Source: Cricetomys ansorgei
Taxonomy: Eukaryota; Chordata; Mammalia; Rodentia; Nesomyidae
Assembly: GCA_026225945.1 (NCBI GenBank)
Contig: JAMJFZ010000107.1
Location: forward strand, 49,205,001 to 49,269,000
Direction of reading: 5' to 3'
Length of the DNA: 64,000 bases
Of this stretch, positions 32,821 to 46,754 are shown in pieces. A program made the position numbers and the translations under genes. The notes under the pieces were generated by a model, which did no database searches, was not told the DNA's origin, and worked only from the letters and a program-made list of their open reading frames with translations. The first letter of the stretch is position 1. Every line of letters starts with the position of its first letter.

Positions 32821-33584
32821 CACTCAAATATCATCCAGTTAATGCCATTTTATTACTAATAATGTTTTATTAATACTTTTAGTTATTTTGTACTTATGTC
32901 ATTGTGAGAAAATAGTATTCTTTCATTGCAGAAAATAAGTAATTGATTCATTGGGATCCTTCATGATACAGAAACTGCAGATGCCCAAAAGCCTTACTTT
33001 ATTGAATATAGTGTTTTACAATATATTGAGCAAGCAGAGATTCACAGACATGCTTCAGACAACCTGCCAGCCAGAGTGCGAGCAGAAAGCCAAATATAGA
33101 TAACAGATATATAAGTCGATATACAGAGTTATACTGAGGCGCTCTGATGGAAGGCTTAAGAAAAGAGAAGATACAATTTTTTAATAGGAAGGTAAATTTA
33201 AAACTGATGTGAATGTTTAAAATGTTACAAATATTATGTCAACACTTAGGTGATGATCTACTGGCTTGAAATGATCTGCAAGGTATAAATGAAGCACTGC
33301 TGAAAATGTGAAAATATTGATGACTACATATTAAACACACATAAACATATACAATATATTTTGTGTATTTTAAAGGACAAGAATTAGAGTAGGGTGTACT
33401 TAACTTTCTCTTAAATTGTGTATTTTTAAGATCACAGAGACTTTGTTTTTATTTAAAAAATGTGGAGGAAGAATGTTTAAGCGTCAAGGTTGACCTTGAT
33501 TCAAAGCTGTGCACTGTTTCACAGAGTGCAGAATATTCTCTAAAGCCACAGGAAAGCTTTCTGTGTTTTTAGTTTTTTTTTTTT
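32821..33584. other. Unique AT-rich DNA
   Basis: No feature recognised. Confidence 0.4.
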
Positions 33585-33700
33585 CCTCTGTCTTTACTCT
33601 CCTCAGTTCAATATGTAAATAATTATATCATTAGGCTTAAATGAAGCAACATATAAAGTACCTTCTATTGTATTCTACCTAGAGTAAACTCTCATTATAA
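33585..33700 (-). mobile_element. Possible MIR fragment, antisense
   Basis: TCTTTACTCTCCTCAGTTCA, TTAGGCTTAAATGAAGCAAC, ATATAAAGTACCTTCTATTG and CTAGAGTAAACTCTCATTAT loosely follow antisense MIR/L2 text ('cctcagttt ... gaggattaaatgag ... gtaaagcgcttagaac ... acatagtaagcgctcaata'). The similarity is weak. Confidence 0.35.
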
Positions 33701-36700
33701 AAATACAAGAACAATTAGGAAGATATGGATGAAAAGGTAGCAATGTTTCAGCTATAAGGAATAACAAATCCCTGCACAAAACTATTGATAAAATAAGTGT
33801 TAATATTAAATACTTCTTCAATGCTTGGTGCTAAGTAGCCAGAATACTGACTTAGCAATTACTTATTTGTTGATGACATTTTACCAGCTTCTGTTCTTTA
33901 CACTGGAGGTACAGTGTATATATCTTCATGGACATGGTTGCAAGAGTAGCACAAATTGCTATCTTCCCTTGTGGGCATATACTTTGGTGTTGGTTGGCTC
34001 ACAGTTTCCCAAATGCCTTAATATATTTGAAATATAGTTCTCAAGAAGAAAGTGACAACTACAAGTGATTTTAAGCCACCTTAATTTAAAATTCATTAAT
34101 ACACTTCACTCGTATTTTAAAGGAAATCTGAACTACTACAGATGGTAGGTTAAGTGCTAAATATGGTCTTTCTATACTTTTTTGGTTCTTAACATTTCCA
34201 AATGGAATCAGTGAAGATGTCTTATAATTCATGAATTTTAGAATAGGATTAGCTTCTAGCCCAAGATTAACACGGGAGTAGGTGGTATAAACCCCACCTA
34301 CAAATTATTGCAACGTGTGTCTATTGTATACTATTCGGGGAGTGGTGCAAGTCTTATCTTGCTAACTAGACTTACACTTCTTTAAATAAAATATGGTTTG
34401 CCTTTGTTTTTGTTGTCAGACACCTCATACTTAGAGGCAGACATATTGAAAGAAACATAGGGATAAATATATTAAAAATATTTGTAATAGGCTAACATAG
34501 TTTATGGATATATACAGTAAGCCACATTTAAAAGACAAAAATGTGATTTAAGACTATCATAGAGGAAGAAGTAGATACAAGAGGTTCTGTTACTAATAAA
34601 AATAAGAATATATCACATTCTAATAGAAATTCCAGCATTTCCTTACCCACTGGGTACCAGATGCCTTATGTATTATTTCTGAACCATATATTCTGTCCTG
34701 TTTTAGACACAAAAGTGAATGGCATAAATGGCAGTCTCTCTCTCTCTCTGTTTTTTCTTTATTCTTATTATATTTTTGCAATGGATGAGTTTCTAAAGAC
34801 ACTTCTGGTAAATCTCAACACAAGCTGAGAGTTCCATGAACTGTATTGAGAACTTAAGTTTCAATGCAAGGTTGAAGTGGTCAGGTCTCCTGTTCCTTGC
34901 AGAGGGATAAATCCAAACATTACTGTGCATCTTTCAGATTGTCTATGATATTAATGCATATCTGTTTTCTTTATTTTTATTAGAACAGAGAAGAGACTTT
35001 TTAATATTCTTTGAGGAACATTGCCAGATAGTTGCTCTTTGGATGAAGAGATGAAGCAGCTATTCTCAAGATGATCTTTCTTGGAATCTAAAGCTTAGAG
35101 ATATAATAGAAAGATACTCTGAAATCCCCTTTCTCACTTCAGATGTATGGGAATTTCAAGTAACAGTTGGTTAATCCAAACACTATGCCAACTAGAGCAG
35201 AGACGCAAAGCAATTTTATTTCATTTTCATTCCATCTCCTCATTCATCATATTTTTTTTCATTTAACTGAGTTTGAAAAAGTTATTTCCTTTCAATCATT
35301 TTGTTCATTGTAGTATTCATAGACTATAGTTTACAGTAGGAGTATACCTCACAGTTTGGTGGTGAGAAATTGCATGAAACCATGCATGGAGATACTCAAC
35401 AAAGAACTCAGTTTAGTGGTTCCCATTGTCGTTTGTATCTTAGTATCTAAGTATAACCCAGAGCTTCTGAAAAGACTAAGGTTGAGTATCTGTCACACCT
35501 AGTATGTAATTGGTCTAGGTGGTGTCCTGGACTTTCAGAGCTGAATGAGTGCTCCAGATAATGTTTATAACAATTTGTGAATCTTCACATTAGCTTCTAG
35601 CAAATCCCCATCAGATTAGTTCTTTCTCTTTCCAGATGTAGTTTGATGGAAAAAGTGGTGCTTTTAATCTAATTTAACTTCTTAATCTAATTTTGTCACA
35701 CTGAATGAATATTCAACAATATTACAGAGGCCACACAAAGAAGCATTTCTGTTTGTTTCTAAGAGAGCACAAATTTGTATAGGTATAGTCAAACACCGTA
35801 TAGCTCACACTTCTAATAATTATTTTCTACAATGAAATTTTTGAAGACTGAATCATGAGTGTAACAGTCCTGGGCAGTTCAAGAGCTGACTTTGCACAAT
35901 GTCAACAAGTTAAAAGATGCGCTGAAGCATTTGCTAATGATTTGCAAGTCAGCAAGGGCTGCCAGCAGTTGCTTTATAGGTGGAGGGAAATTACAGATCA
36001 TTTTACCCTCAGGGGATATTTTTAAATTCATTTCCTGTTGCGAATATAGAACTCTATATTAGACTTACAAAAATGTGGTATTTCATAGTAGGAACATAAA
36101 ACTGATATGGATTAACTGAGAAAAAACATGGATTCACTTGGTTAGTGTGGATAATCAGTAGGAACCCCAGCAAATGGGACTCTGTTCTTTCTTGAGGGGT
36201 TAATGATTATTAATAGTTGCTAGGGAAGATATGCCACTTTCTCTAATAATATATTCATTAGATAATTAGATGAAAAGGGGTTCAAATAGAAATTAATGGG
36301 ATACCAGAGGACCACAGGGAATCGATATAATCTCTATTCATTGTGTCAATGTGTGAAATGTTCAAAATAAAAAGAAGCATACAAACATTTAATAAAAGTA
36401 ATTATCAAATATAAACAAAATGAACCCAAAATAGATGGTAAAGAGGTCACCCTAAGTAAACCCCTAACACTCTAATATAAGAACACTTATCAGGGTATCA
36501 TTAACTCTGCTATAGGCATAAGAAAATCTAGGAGCCAATGCCACAATGTAATGTTTGGTCTTCCAAATCACAGAGCTTTAGATTGTGCGGTGTTTACCTC
36601 CTAAACATTACATTGCTTTAGATGCCAGTGCTTAATGATTTAAAATCTATATTTCTTTAGATTGGAGAAAAAATATTTATATGGTGCCAAAGAATGAACT

Positions 36701-37382
36701 GTAACATGGTGTCTATATTTTAAAAGCCCATGATAGAAGAAAGTTGAACAAATCTGAGCACAACTCCCAGGTGAAATGGGGATACAGAATTTATAGGGAA
36801 GCACACAAAATGCTATGGTGTGGGGGACAAGCTGTGTTTGTCCGTTGTCTTTAATAAGAGCAGAAATGAAGTTTCTTTGTTACTTTTACAACCCCAGCAC
36901 AGTGACCACTGCTCCTACCTGTGAGACCATATGGCTAGCGAGACTTCCGTAACGAGAGCAGGGCACAGTCTACCATGTGTACTGATTTAAAAAACAGAAC
37001 CAGGCTTTTGAAAAGTGTGTTCCCGGGCTAAAAAGAAATGTAGCAAGATTTTTTGCAAAGAATTGCACCTCCAAGATCAGAAAAGGAATGAAGAATTACA
37101 AGTTGTCTAAGATAAATTCTGAAAGATGAGCAAAGTGCCAGATGGGAAGACATATGTGTAGGTTGGTCAAACGAAGGGAAAGGTTAAAGATATTGTTCAT
37201 TAGCCAAAAACATTCATTTTATACTAGGATTTATATAATATTTCCCAATTTTATTTCATTGGTTATTGACACTTACTTATCTCACTTTATTTTTGAAGCA
37301 TATTTTGAAACAATAGAAATTATTATTTTTAGAGTTAATGAAAGAATTTAGGTATAAGAGTGTTAGTCATCAAAACTGGTAA
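33701..37382. other. Repeat-poor unique DNA, ~3.7 kb
   Basis: I recognise no interspersed repeat, RNA gene or exon. A short TC run lies at 34,732-34,749. The open frames present (60-70 codons) are of chance length and show no domain. Confidence 0.4.
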
Positions 37383-37670
37383 ATAGGAGACTGGCAAGAT
37401 CACTCAGTGGGCAAAAATGCTTGTCATGTTAGGAGCCAAGCTTGGTTTCTCAGCACTCATGTGTAAAGCTGTGTCCCACAGATAATAATGTGCGGGCCTG
37501 TTAAACCAGTATTAGGTGGAACAGAGAGATGAGTCAGAGGAGGGAAGAAGGAAGGGAGGGAGAGGGGAGTAGAGTGAGAGATCCAAGGGACTTGCTGAAC
37601 ACCGGTCTAGCCAAAGCACTGAGTTCCAGTTTCCTTAAGAGACACTGCCTAAAGAATAAAGTGGAGTATT
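37383..37670 (+). mobile_element. B4-type composite SINE, sense
   Basis: The tRNA-like head GGAGACTGGCAAGATCACTC-AGTGGGC, GCTTGTCATGTTAGGAGCCA and CTCAGCACTCATGTG is followed after a purine-rich insert (37,530-37,575) by the B1-like body GGGACTTGCTGAACACCGGT, AGCACTGAGTTCCAGTTTCC and GAGACACTGCCTAAAGAATA. The (GGAA)-like insert in the middle is unusual. Confidence 0.7.
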
Positions 37671-38018
37671 GTAAAATTTTCCTCCATCCATGTGGACATG
37701 TCTACTGGTGTGGTCTTTGCAGATAATGTGATCAGAATTGATGAGAGTAGCATCCTTCTCCCTTCTAGAAGACACTGTCACACAGGCAGTTTCCCAGACC
37801 TCGTGTTTTTAGCAATCTTTCTGTTCCCTCTTTCTTATTGTTCCTTGAGTTTTAGGTGTAGAGGTTTTACTATAGATGATACATTTGTGACAGGACACCC
37901 TGGGCCACCTATTTTCAACATTTGATTGATAGTGACTCTCTCCAATATTCTTTATCTACTGCAAAAAGACACTTCTTTATTGAGATGAAAAGCTGCTGAG
38001 AGAGGGAGAATGGTTTTA
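37671..38018. other. Unique DNA
   Basis: No feature recognised. Confidence 0.4.
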
Positions 38019-38297
<279 letters not shown>

Positions 38298-38367
38298 ATC
38301 AAGGATAAAACCTCTATCCTAAAGGGTTAGTTCTAAACAGGTAAAAATAAAGACAAAACTAATTTGA

Positions 38368-38368
<1 letters not shown>

Positions 38369-38406
<38 letters not shown>
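38369..38406 (+). repeat. (TC)n microsatellite
   Basis: About 38 bp of TC with one TTTC interruption. Confidence 0.96.
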
Positions 38407-38410
<4 letters not shown>

Positions 38411-38424
38411 TGCATGTTATGAAT

Positions 38425-38545
38425 TTGAGAGGGGTTGGTTGGGAGAACACAGGAAGAATTAGAGAAGGAAGAGAGGAGTGGAGAGGATGAAATACAGTGT
38501 ACTCATATGTGAAACCCTCCAATTAAAATATAAAATAAATTGGGA
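38425..38545 (+). mobile_element. Possible L1 3' terminus, sense
   Basis: GAGGGGTTGGTTGGGAGAAC, AGGAAGAATTAGAGAAGGAA, GAGGATGAAATACAGTG and AATTAAAATATAAAATAAAT resemble the purine-rich 3' end and A tail of rodent L1. The match is loose. Confidence 0.35.
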
Positions 38546-38675
38546 AAGCAATAAAGCAATAATGTGAAGAACAATAGTCAATGATGCCTAACACTGAACT
38601 CTAGCTTCCACATATGCACTCACATATGAGTGCAATGCATACACATACGTGTATTCTACATATGCACATACAAAA
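38546..38675 (+). mobile_element. B4-type SINE 3' part, sense
   Basis: AATGATGCCTAACACTGAAC, TCTAGCTTCCACATATGCAC and a CA/TG-mixed tail (GCATACACATACGTG) match the 3' tract of the composite SINE ('acacccaacgttgacctctggcctccacatgcac'). Confidence 0.55.
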
Positions 38676-39754
38676 CTGGTCAAGGAACGATTCAGGGTTA
38701 TGATATATTACTCTAAGCCCAATCAATAGCTAACAGTCTTCAATATAGCCATATCATTTTATATAACTGATAGTGTTACTGGTTTCAGCCAAATCAAGTA
38801 TAGATACTTAATGAAAGATTAAGATAATCATCTCTTACAGAAGTTCATATGGATATTGTTGTTTGCACAAATTTATTCAGAGTGGTGTTTTATTCAGCTA
38901 GCTAAGGTCTTTTTGATAATCTGAGCATTCATTAGAATAAATTCTCATTTGTAAGAATGGTGAGAAAATATGATGTTCTCTGTTACTGAAAATATCCTCA
39001 AAATGTTTATCTAGACATACCTATCATTCAGGGTCCAAAAGAGTTTGATGTGACAATTGAGCTCTTGAAAAATATTCACTGTGATTGAGATATGCTACAT
39101 TATAAAATATGAATTAATGGCTGGCATCTTTTTTTCTTTTTCCAATTTTGATTGTCTTACCAAAAATACTTTAAATTTTAATCCATGGTTTATAGTATAT
39201 GTCTATATAATAACATTGACTCATACAATTTCAAAGGATTGAAAAATGAAACTGATTTTGTTATAGAAGATTAAATAACAAAATTAATAACTGACTTTAA
39301 ATTAGTGACAAACCAAATGATTTTGTAAATATTTTAAGCTATGAAGCATCTTCAATTTAAATAAAAATAACTTTATAATTTATAAAGAAGATACATTATA
39401 AAGACATGACTGTTTCAAAGTAATAGATAAGTATAAGTGTTATTTTTTTAATCAAAATGTTTGAATGACACAGTTCTGGAAACATCACATATGAAAATAT
39501 AGTTTAGACTAGGGTTGGTAAAGCAAGATACAGATGAGGCGGGTAAAATGGTTTTAAAGCAGGTACTAGCAATGTGCCTGGAACATTTGGTTTTCACTTG
39601 CTAAGTATGAGAAAGTTTCTTTGCAGAATCATATGGAATAATCAGTGATGAAAATACATGGTCTCAAATATCTAAAGTTTCTCAGTTATTGTATTTGTCA
39701 TGCATTTTAACCAAGACCTCAAAAATAGACCAAAGTATGAACAGGTCTGTGATT
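38676..39754. other. Unique AT-rich DNA
   Basis: No feature recognised in ~1.1 kb. Confidence 0.4.
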
Positions 39755-40150
39755 CTTAGTATTTTTGTCAACTTGACAAAAGCTAGATTCATTTGGAAAG
39801 AAGAAACTAAATTAAGAAAATCTCTATTAGACTGACCCATAGATGTCTTTGGGGTATTTTCTTGATTATTGATTGATGTAGAATGGTCTAGCCCACTTGG
39901 GGTGTGCCAATGCTAGCAATATGGTCCTGAGTGGTGTAAGAAAGCTGGGTGAGAAAATCATGGGAAGCAAGCCAGTTAGCAGCATTCCTACATAGACTCT
40001 GCTTCGGTTCCTGTCTCTAGGTCCTGCCTTAATTTCCTGCCCCTACTTCCATTCATGATTAATTATAACTAGGACATGCATGATAAAAATAACCCAAAGT
40101 TGCTTTTGTTCATGTTCTCCATCACAGCAATAGAAAACAAACTGAGACAG
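39755..40150 (+). mobile_element. Rodent interspersed repeat (same group as 7893-8165)
   Basis: TTTGTCAACTTGACAAAAGC, TAGATTCATTTGGAAAGAAG, CCACTTGGGGTGTGCCAATG, GTCCTGAGTGGTGTAAGAAA, TCATGGGAAGCAAGCCAGTT, AGCAGCATTCCTACATAGAC, TCTGCTTCGGTTCCTGTCTC and the end CATCACAGCAATAGAAAACA-AACTGAGACAG follow a very common rodent repeat in order across ~390 bp. I recognise the text but not its formal family name; it has no coding capacity. Confidence 0.75.
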
Positions 40151-40237
40151 GCTAAAATCATTTTCACCCAGGGTACCAGTCATTAAAATCTGTTAAGCAC
40201 CATCATCTTATTCTGTCAGGGAGAATTCAGCATATCA

Positions 40238-40334
40238 GGCTGTGGATGTAGATTGGTGGCAGAGTGGTTCCTGGTCTTGTACCTTGCCCTGGGTATTATC
40301 CTCAGTACCACAAAACAAACAAACAAACAAAAAA
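40238..40334 (+). mobile_element. ID/RSINE-type tRNA-derived SINE, sense
   Basis: GGCTGTGGATGTAGATTGGT, GGCAGAGTGGTTCCTGGTCT, ACCTTGCCCTGGGTATTATC and CTCAGTACCACAAAACAAAC, followed by (AAAC)n, match a tRNA-Ala-derived SINE with an A-rich tail. The pol III boxes are mutated. Confidence 0.8.
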
Positions 40335-41720
40335 TTCCAACAGAACAAACACCTATAAAATTGACCAGCCTATTCCCTCTACAGAAGGAAAAATGGACCA
40401 ATGACCCCATTTTAAACTTTTTCCAAGTATAAAATAACATGGAACAAATGATCCTTGTCTGTTAAGGCAAAAATAATGGACAAATATAAAATAATAATTT
40501 TAAAGTCAGTGGACAAAGCAGTGGAATGCACTGGTTCCTGAGAGACTAAAGAGTAAATGGATAAATATTTCATTAATTTTCTTTGGTTCCCTGAAGGAGT
40601 CCCAGTGCTATGGAGCAGTGCAGAGAGAGAGTCAAGGGACCAGGCAGGATTCTAGGATTGAGGAACATAAAGCTGCAGTCCAGGGGAAGCAAATTGACTT
40701 GAAGTTCCAGGACAAAGTTTGAGAGCAACCTGTCCACAGCAAAACATGGGATATCTCTCAATGTGTAGATTGATTGACACATATTTGTGAATCAATTTGA
40801 GCTTAAGTTCTTAGAATGATGTCAAGTAATAACATCTAGAATTTGTACAGGGCTAAGAGTTGTACCTCTTTCCATAAACCCAGTGGGATAAAACCATGTT
40901 TTATTTTGCCCTGAGTAGAGTACACAAAAGTTCTTGTTTGAATGATAAGAAATAATTATCTCTACCTTGAGGTTTTCTCCACTTTCATCAAACAAAGCAT
41001 TCTCAAACGGATCAGCACACTTTTATGTTCATTGTTTGTAACATAAAACAAAGGTTATTCATAGGGGTGTCCAAATATCTGACACAAAACAATATAGTAT
41101 TCACATTTGTAATCCAGAAAGAATTAGCATGTATGTAAATATAGTAAAGTCAATGACTGTAGAAAGATACACATATGCTCAGAAATCAATGGGATCTAGA
41201 AATAATGACCAAATGTGTCACTATAAGAAATACTACCTAATACGTAAATTTCCCTAAAACTGTATTGACTGTTTAAAAGTCATTATTTTCAATGTTCTGT
41301 GGAGTGTATGGTATATAATATATATATGGCAATAACATAGTGGTTAGTGGTGGTTATTCGTAGATATGAAAAAACATACTATTTTTTACCCTCTTAAATG
41401 ACAAAAAAGATGACAGAATATTCTTTCAATGTCAAATGTGATAAGTTAATGATGATTACTATGAACCTGAATGCAGCTGCTAAGACAATATATAGATTTG
41501 TAGCAAGCAAGATTGTGAAGAAGATGAAACAATGATAAAAAATGACAAGTAGAGCTTAGGTAGAACAGAAAGAGAAGAAGGCAACAAAAACCAGCATAAA
41601 AAGGAAAAGATGACACATGTACATATCTTCATAGTGATATGCACACTCAATGCACAACTGAATGAGAGGGGCTGCAATTTTTGCTTAGGTAGCCATTTTC
41701 AGTGTGTGCTGCCTAAAGAA
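40335..41720. other. Unique AT-rich DNA
   Basis: No feature recognised in ~1.4 kb. Short minus frames at 40,573-40,782 and 41,480-41,677 have no domain. Confidence 0.4.
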
Positions 41721-41724
41721 ATTA

Positions 41725-41810
41725 ACTTTGGAGGGAGAAGAGAGGAGAGGGAATTATAAAGTTATATTTTAATAAAATAAAAGTAGTCAAAAAGTTTTAA
41801 AAAGATGAGT
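41725..41810 (+). mobile_element. Possible L1 3' terminus, sense
   Basis: TTTGGAGGGAGAAGAGAGGA, GAGGGAATTATAAAGTTATA and TTTTAATAAAATAAAAG resemble the end of a rodent L1 3'UTR ('ggaggaaagggaag ... gatgtaattatattttaat' plus A tail). Confidence 0.4.
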
Positions 41811-42169
41811 ACACAAAGAGCTGAAAGTAAAATATGTTAAAAGGAAATATTTTGGTCACACACCAGTTAGATTAATTAGGAAAAGAAAAAGGGAGAGAAC
41901 TGTCACAAATTATTAGATGTACAAGGGTTGATAGTAGAAAGGGTAAAACAGATATGACAGGCAGAAATAATAGAATACTATGAAAAGTTTTTTGTAATAA
42001 TTTCTAATAACTAATGTGAAATGAAGAAAATATGAAAAAGATACTATTTAATTTTACAAAGTGATTTTTTAAATATATTTTAGTAAGAAACTATATAAAT
42101 TATACATAAGACCATCACAAATAATTTAAATTTATAGTTTATTTTATAAATCAAAGAAAGATATAGCAG
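41811..42169. other. Unique AT-rich DNA
   Basis: No feature recognised. Confidence 0.35.
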
Positions 42170-44110
42170 GAAAGAATATTATAGTTCAATGTGCCTCATG
42201 AATGCAGACAAAGAAACTACAAGACTTTTTTTTCTAAAATGAAAAAGGCATAATGATGAAGCACTATGTATCCCAAATATATAAGATTGGTTTAATATTT
42301 TAAGTTTATCAGTAAAAATTATTATATTATCACATTCATAACTGGCATTATAAGCTTTCTGATAAAAAACTGAGGCAATTTTTGTACTCTTACATGAGAA
42401 AAACTCTTAGCTTACAGTGGATATACAAAGAGTTCTTCAAATAATAGAGAGTAACTGTCACATATGCCAAGTATCACCATGCTAAAATAATAAAGTATAC
42501 CGAAGCTCCCTTCACATGAGGAGTGATCAAGCGCATTAATTCCTATTGTTGGTGCAATGATAGGGCAATTAGGTTAAGTCATCTTTTAAATAGAAGGCAA
42601 TGAGCTATTTACATAGATAATCAGATGGATACAAACTAGTTCTAGAACTAACAATAGTAATAGTCAAGATAAATAATTAATATACAAATAAATTTTGTTT
42701 CTCAAAATGGCATCCAGTATTGCATCCGGAACCTAAACTTCTATTTAGCTGAGAATCAGAACTATTATGATTAATGAATCCTATAGAAGATTGGAATACA
42801 CTTTTGTTGAGGAAATAAAAATTATCTTATAATGAAAATATATGGTATATCTCAAGCATTATCATGCTCATTCTATTCAATTTTATTTAAAGTCTTAAAG
42901 AATGACAGCCAATATATTGACCAATATTTTTTTTTTGGAAATAAGCAAACAAATTCATATGGAAATAGCCGCAAACTATAATAGAAAAAGTTACATTGGG
43001 ATGGATTGAAAAATAATTAATGTCATTAGGTTTCAAGACTCAAGAGACTGTTATATCCAACCCAGTGTAATATAAGCAACAGGAGAGAAGTAGTCATTAA
43101 GAAAACATAACATAGTCCAGAAACGTGAGAATCTATACTCTGTGGATTTTTGACTTTCAGCTCAGAGGCAAAGATGATTATAAAGAAGGTAATCAATTTC
43201 AAGGAATGATGCAAATAAATGAGCCAAACCACCCTCCATCTCATATAAAATATACTTGCTACAGATCATCAGTCAGAATGCAAATCAAACATTGTAAAGA
43301 TTGGGAAAGAAAGCATAGATTTTTTTTTCTTTTATTGGGGAAACAAAAGTGAATACCCAAAGCATAATGTACCATTGGGCATATTCAGTAGAATTTCTGA
43401 TCTTACATTGATAGGATTATGGTAGATAACATGAAAAGTAGTATAAGTGAAAATATTTGCAAATTACATATTAATCAAACTAAAACGATTGGATTTTTCA
43501 AGTGTTAAATAAAGGTGTTAGAGGAACAGACACTCTCATGGTAGATAAAAAGCACAGCTATTAATTTTAATTCATTTTGGCAACTTCTTAATGTTGAAAC
43601 ACCCACAGACACACACACACATGCACACACTGAATATTTACTCAGAATAAAAGATGACAGTCACCATGTTAAAAACTTGAACGCAAATTTCTCTGTCAGC
43701 TTTCTTTGTAATCGTAAATGAGGACACAACTTAGATGTCCATCAGGTGAATGGATTAAAGAAAAATCAAACTAATCTACGATAAATGGTAAAGAACTTAG
43801 GAAATAAAATTTATGAAAAAATATATTTTCTGCAAGATGGATGAATCAAAAATATAATTAGGTGAGTAAAATAAAACACACAATATAATCCAACTGACAC
43901 AATAAAACATACAATATGATCCAACTTACATAAGGCTATAAGGGAGATGAGAAGTGTCTGGGAGACAAGGGCTCGGGGAACATTAAGAAGAGAAAGTTTC
44001 TGCAAAGAAACAAAATAAACTATTATGGAATGATGGATATTGTTGACATAGATATATGTTCATTATATTCACAATAGTGATATATTGTCAACCCAATACA
44101 GTTATTTAAT
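42170..44110 (+). mobile_element. Old L1M-type LINE: ORF2 C-terminal half and 3'UTR, sense
   Basis: Sense L1 landmarks occur in order but are heavily decayed: GTGCCTCATGAATGCAGACA, ACATTCATAACTGGCATTAT, AAATTCATATGGAAATAGCC (the 'ttcatatggaaccacaaaagacc' site), TCATCAGTCAGAATGCAAAT-CAAAC (the 'tcatcagggaaatgcaaatcaaaac' site) and ACACAACTTAGATGTCCATC-AGGTGAATGGATTAAAGAA. The last is the hallmark 'caacctaagtgtccatcaatggatgaatggataaagaa' near the 3' end. No frame survives. It is among the oldest L1 copies in the window. Confidence 0.65.
43607..43632 (+). repeat. Short (AC)n microsatellite
   Basis: About 26 bp of AC with one ATGC interruption, inside the old L1. Confidence 0.9.
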
Positions 44111-46737
44111 TGCATTGAATTTTAATAACTCACAGCCATTCAAGTTTATTAACATGATTTAATATGGAACAGACATTGGAAATTGTAGAAGAAACATTGG
44201 ACTTTAAAAAAAACTAATTCAGTCAGATATTTTTATTGGCGTCATTGTACAGCAATTTTATTTTCTCAGGTATGAGAGTCCAGTTTTAATTGGGTCATAG
44301 TTTCTCAATAGCTTTCTGCATCTCTCTATTCCATTTAATTGTTAAAATACAGTAATTAGTATCATTGTTACATGTGAAATTGTAGACTTCATGGGATAAG
44401 TAACATTGTACGTTGCAAAATTCTACCTTTAATTTGCACAGGAAAATAATGCTTTTGAGAAGAAAAGGCACAGTTTGAAACCACTCATGTCCTTAAGAAC
44501 ATGCATTTAGACTTTCATCAGCTATGAACTGTTTGGCTTCCAATCATTACCAAAAGGAAACATACAAGTTAAATCATAAACTTTGCTTCCTGTTCCCTGA
44601 ATTGGTTTCCACTCAAAACCAAGAAAATATTTTCTTCTAACTTTTGAAGAAGTTACTGTTATTAGGAAGATCTCTCTGGTATCAATTTTGTTTTTCCAAA
44701 CCATTATTACTTACTTTTGTTTGTTTTTCTTCAATAAGTGAAATGAACATTTTCGATGTCGCTGGGACATTTTAAATATATATTGACCTATTTAACTCAC
44801 AATTCATGTTTGTAATATCATAAGTGAATGTAATATGATATTTTATCCCCTGTAGTCTATTATTTCCTATAAAATAAATATTTAATGAAATGTTAACTGA
44901 ATTCATCAGTTTGGGGTATTTCCATAATTTATAGCAAATCCTGTGAAATTTTTCTTTTATCATGATGTCTGTCTATAAATCTATGTTAGGAGCCACTATA
45001 AAATGCAGAGATTCTCAGTGTTGCCAGAAAATCTATTGAGGTGATTTTAATCAATCTGTCACAAAAATCATAATAGAAACTACAATTATATCATGCACTG
45101 TATGATTAATAGCAGCAAATTAGATAGTACAAATCACTGGACTAAATCAAAGGCAAGAGTCATATGACTGTGGATCCTAAGAGTAGTTCATTCTCTTGAG
45201 GTTGCGAATATGTTTATTTTATTCTTATTCTTCATATAAAGCCTTATCCAAATTAGACTCAATTCTACTTAGATTAAATCTTATACAAGATGGTTTGATT
45301 TTAGCATATATTCATTTCATTCCAAAACTTCCTGGGTAGTGCATAATTAGAAGTGATCTACTGGTATAGAGTTAAGTAAAAGGAGTAGCCAGCACCAGCT
45401 AAGATTATTTGACCTTCTTAAAGTTGCTCAGTTGTCTGCTATGGACATACAAATTAACTTGCAAATAATTTATAATCAACACTTCAAGTTGATTTTGAAT
45501 ATTTTATTTGAAATCTGGAAAATTAATGTCCAGTAAGATAAGACAGTATTAATTTCCTTATAGTGTTTCAGATATTAATCAAATAATCACTTAAATTAAA
45601 GACCATTTTGAAAGTGGCCCAAAGAGTAGACCAATTATAAGGGCCTGTGATATAGACATTTGGTGCGAGAAATAAAAATAAAAATCTTGACAACGTAATC
45701 ACTAATCTTTGGAGATATATATATGATGTAATAGGAAAATGGAGAAAAGGGCACAAGGGACAGAGGCAACATAAAGTGTACTGGAGGGATCACTGAGAAT
45801 AAAGGAATTAAAAGCATGTTTGGGTCTGAGATGGAAGAAGAGAAAATCATGTATGGGAAAGTTCACCACAAGTAAGACCAATACTCCTTTCTTATCTTAG
45901 GAAAAAAGCAAGCATTTGAACAGTGCCTTGCTGAAGCCTGGAAAATCAATAGAGGGAGTAGAATGGAAATCAATAAATTGAAAGGCATTGGTCTCATGTT
46001 AAATCGGGCTAGTGGGAAAAATATGCAGAAATAGTGGATTAGAAATAAACTTGGTTCTCTACTATTTGGGGGTGTACTGGGGAAAGTGAGGAGTTTGTAC
46101 AAGTAGGAAAATGACACTTCATTCACAGAGAATGTATCTTCCGAGTGTTCTATATTTTTAAGGAGCTTTGGGGGAGGAGAGTGCAGTGACTTACACTGAA
46201 AATTATAAAACATGATGTCATCTAATCCTCTGGATAGGAAAGGAAGCGGTGGAATTTATGCTTCATCTTTACTGAAGTTGTAATTTAGCAGAGAGGTGTA
46301 GACAAATCAACTAAGAAGATAAACGAGAGAAAATAATGTTGAAATAACAAAATTGAGGGGAAGAGACAATCTCTGTGTCTGAGTGGAATCACTAGAAATA
46401 AAGGGACGATCAGAGCTCAGGGGCTGGTCACCACAGGTTGCGACAGGATAACCAGCAATGTTTATCGAGAGGGCTGCTTATGGATAGATAGTGCCCATTT
46501 AGCATCTATTAAATCTTAAACATTTGTACAGTGAATGAATATATCTAAGACCATAATAGAGTAAGACATAAATCACAGTGGTGGTTTTTTTTTCATAAAC
46601 TTCATCTGATGTTGACCTTAGCTGTAGTTTAAATGAATTGTCTTTTCATATCTTTTTGTTAGCCATTTTCCTTCCTTCAATTCCTATACTGAAATGCTGT
46701 TATGTTGGACAACACATCTCTTTTACACTGGCTACAT

Positions 46738-46754
46738 AACAACAACAACAACAA
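46738..46754 (+). repeat. Short (AAC)n
   Basis: About five AAC units. Confidence 0.85.

Noticed and set aside
33000..33120. Possible RNA gene (CAGCCAGAGTGCGAGCAG region)
   Set aside because: I could not build a stable conserved fold or match a known small RNA.
45863..46213. 116-codon minus-strand frame
   Set aside because: No recognisable domain or homologous pattern and no evident exon context; the length is compatible with chance.
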